Shown piece after piece: positions 60,101-64,000 of a DNA stretch of 64,000 nucleotides. Source of the DNA: Panaeolus papilionaceus (Eukaryota; Basidiomycota; Agaricomycetes; Agaricales); NCBI GenBank assembly GCA_015501605.1, contig JADNRZ010000009.1:1-64000 (forward strand), written 5' to 3'. The position numbers and the translations under genes were made by a program. How positions within the stretch are numbered: position 1 is the first letter of the stretch; each line of letters starts with the position of its first letter. Below the pieces are notes generated by a model, which was not told the DNA's origin, did no database searches, and saw only the letters and a list, made by a program, of their open reading frames with translations.

Positions 60101-60414
60101 GATGTGACTGTGCTGACCATTGCACACCGTTTGCAAACTATCATGGATTCCGACAAAATTGTGTGTTGTTTCTTATGCTTCATCAGCCCTTGCTTATGCT
60201 TCTGAACATTTTAGATGGTACTGGATGCAGGGAAGATTGTAAGTAAATCCTCTTGCTTCCATGCTCCGAAATTAACTAGTCGCTCAAACAGGTCGAATAT
60301 GACTCCCCGTCTAAGCTGTTGCAAGCTGAAAACAGCACTTTTAGGGCGATGGTAGACGGAAGCGGTGACAAGCGAGCTCTATATGCCGTTGTGTCGGGAG
60401 CTTCAAAAACGTAG
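54105..60414 (+). CDS. ABCC-type full-size ABC transporter (complete copy 3)
   Basis: Same architecture as copy 2. The first exon reads [20 protein letters not shown] and splices into [20 protein letters not shown]. Then come [52 protein letters not shown] and TMD1. NBD1 follows with Walker A interrupted by an intron (IAGPT then [13 protein letters not shown]), [26 protein letters not shown] and [12 protein letters not shown]. The linker is Glu-rich ([20 protein letters not shown]). TMD2 ends with [14 protein letters not shown] and a [12 protein letters not shown] block; NBD2 has [49 protein letters not shown] and [11 protein letters not shown]. The C-terminal tail [20 protein letters not shown] matches copy 2. 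About 20 introns, all with usable splice sites, no break seen. Substrate unknown. Confidence 0.92.
59529..59551 (+). other. 23-nt micro-exon carrying the NBD2 P-loop (copy 3)
   Basis: It is the same size and place as in copy 2, encoding VGRTGSGK, here between a GTGAGC intron ending at 59528 and a GT donor at 59552. The conserved exon size across copies indicates that it predates the duplication. Confidence 0.8.
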
Positions 60415-60590
60415 TCTCGGAAGACATGGATGCTCTGAGATTCATTGCTCCATTCTCCTATTATTTGTTCATTGTTTATGTATCGTGGATCAACTTGTGT
60501 TAGATCAATAATGTGTTTACACGCGAGCACTCGCTGAGGTCCTATCAAGCCAAGTCACTAGTACTACCTTCGAAGCACGCTCAGTGTAGA

Positions 60591-64000
<3,410 letters not shown>

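Overview
The window is nuclear DNA of a filamentous basidiomycete, most likely an Agaricomycete. The genes carry many short introns (about 45-80 bp, GT-AG, one GC-AG). The predicted proteins belong to typical fungal families: HAK potassium transporter, CET1-type RNA triphosphatase, DUF3605 and DSN1/Mis13. Nothing bacterial or viral was seen. Gene models were built by hand by joining reading frames across plausible splice sites, so exon borders are predictions.

Layout. The left edge (1-1160, minus) holds the N-terminal part of an ABCC-type ABC transporter. A Mob2-like NDR-kinase activator follows (2032-3057, minus). The next 9 kb are gene-poor: a 44-residue secreted peptide gene with a Kex2-like site (4838-5031), a tRNA-derived SINE-like segment (about 6005-6100), a dense cluster of perfect hairpins around a 400-bp purine-rich insert (6215-7001), and a P-loop/AIG1-like GTPase gene (8308-10030) followed by a decayed tandem copy without its G domain (about 10080-11080).

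From 12 to 40 kb the window is mostly housekeeping: HAK K+ transporter, RanGAP/RNA1, an RGG-headed helical protein, a DUF3605 protein, an acidic-tailed protein, COX20, an Acr2/Ibp1-like rhodanese phosphatase with a possible mitochondrial presequence, an aquaglyceroporin, a GCFC/PAXBP1-like protein, the mRNA-capping RNA triphosphatase CET1, a Rad60/NIP45-like SUMO-like-domain protein, an F-box protein, and a three-exon gene recovered by hand (39784-40351).

From 41.5 kb to the right edge, two complete ABCC transporters (41558-47894 and 54105-60414, plus) and a third truncated by the window edge (60591-64000, minus) alternate with a single-pass membrane protein (48006-49693), the kinetochore protein DSN1 (50627-52976) and a small two-intron candidate gene (53343-53860). 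With the left-edge copy this makes four members of one ABCC subfamily in 64 kb. At least three share a 23-nt micro-exon that carries the NBD2 P-loop.

There is no sign of one pathway cluster: the non-ABC genes work in unrelated core processes. The main points of interest are the dispersed ABCC expansion with its micro-exon, the hairpin/insert locus, the secreted peptide, the decayed GTPase copy, and the alternative-start rhodanese.
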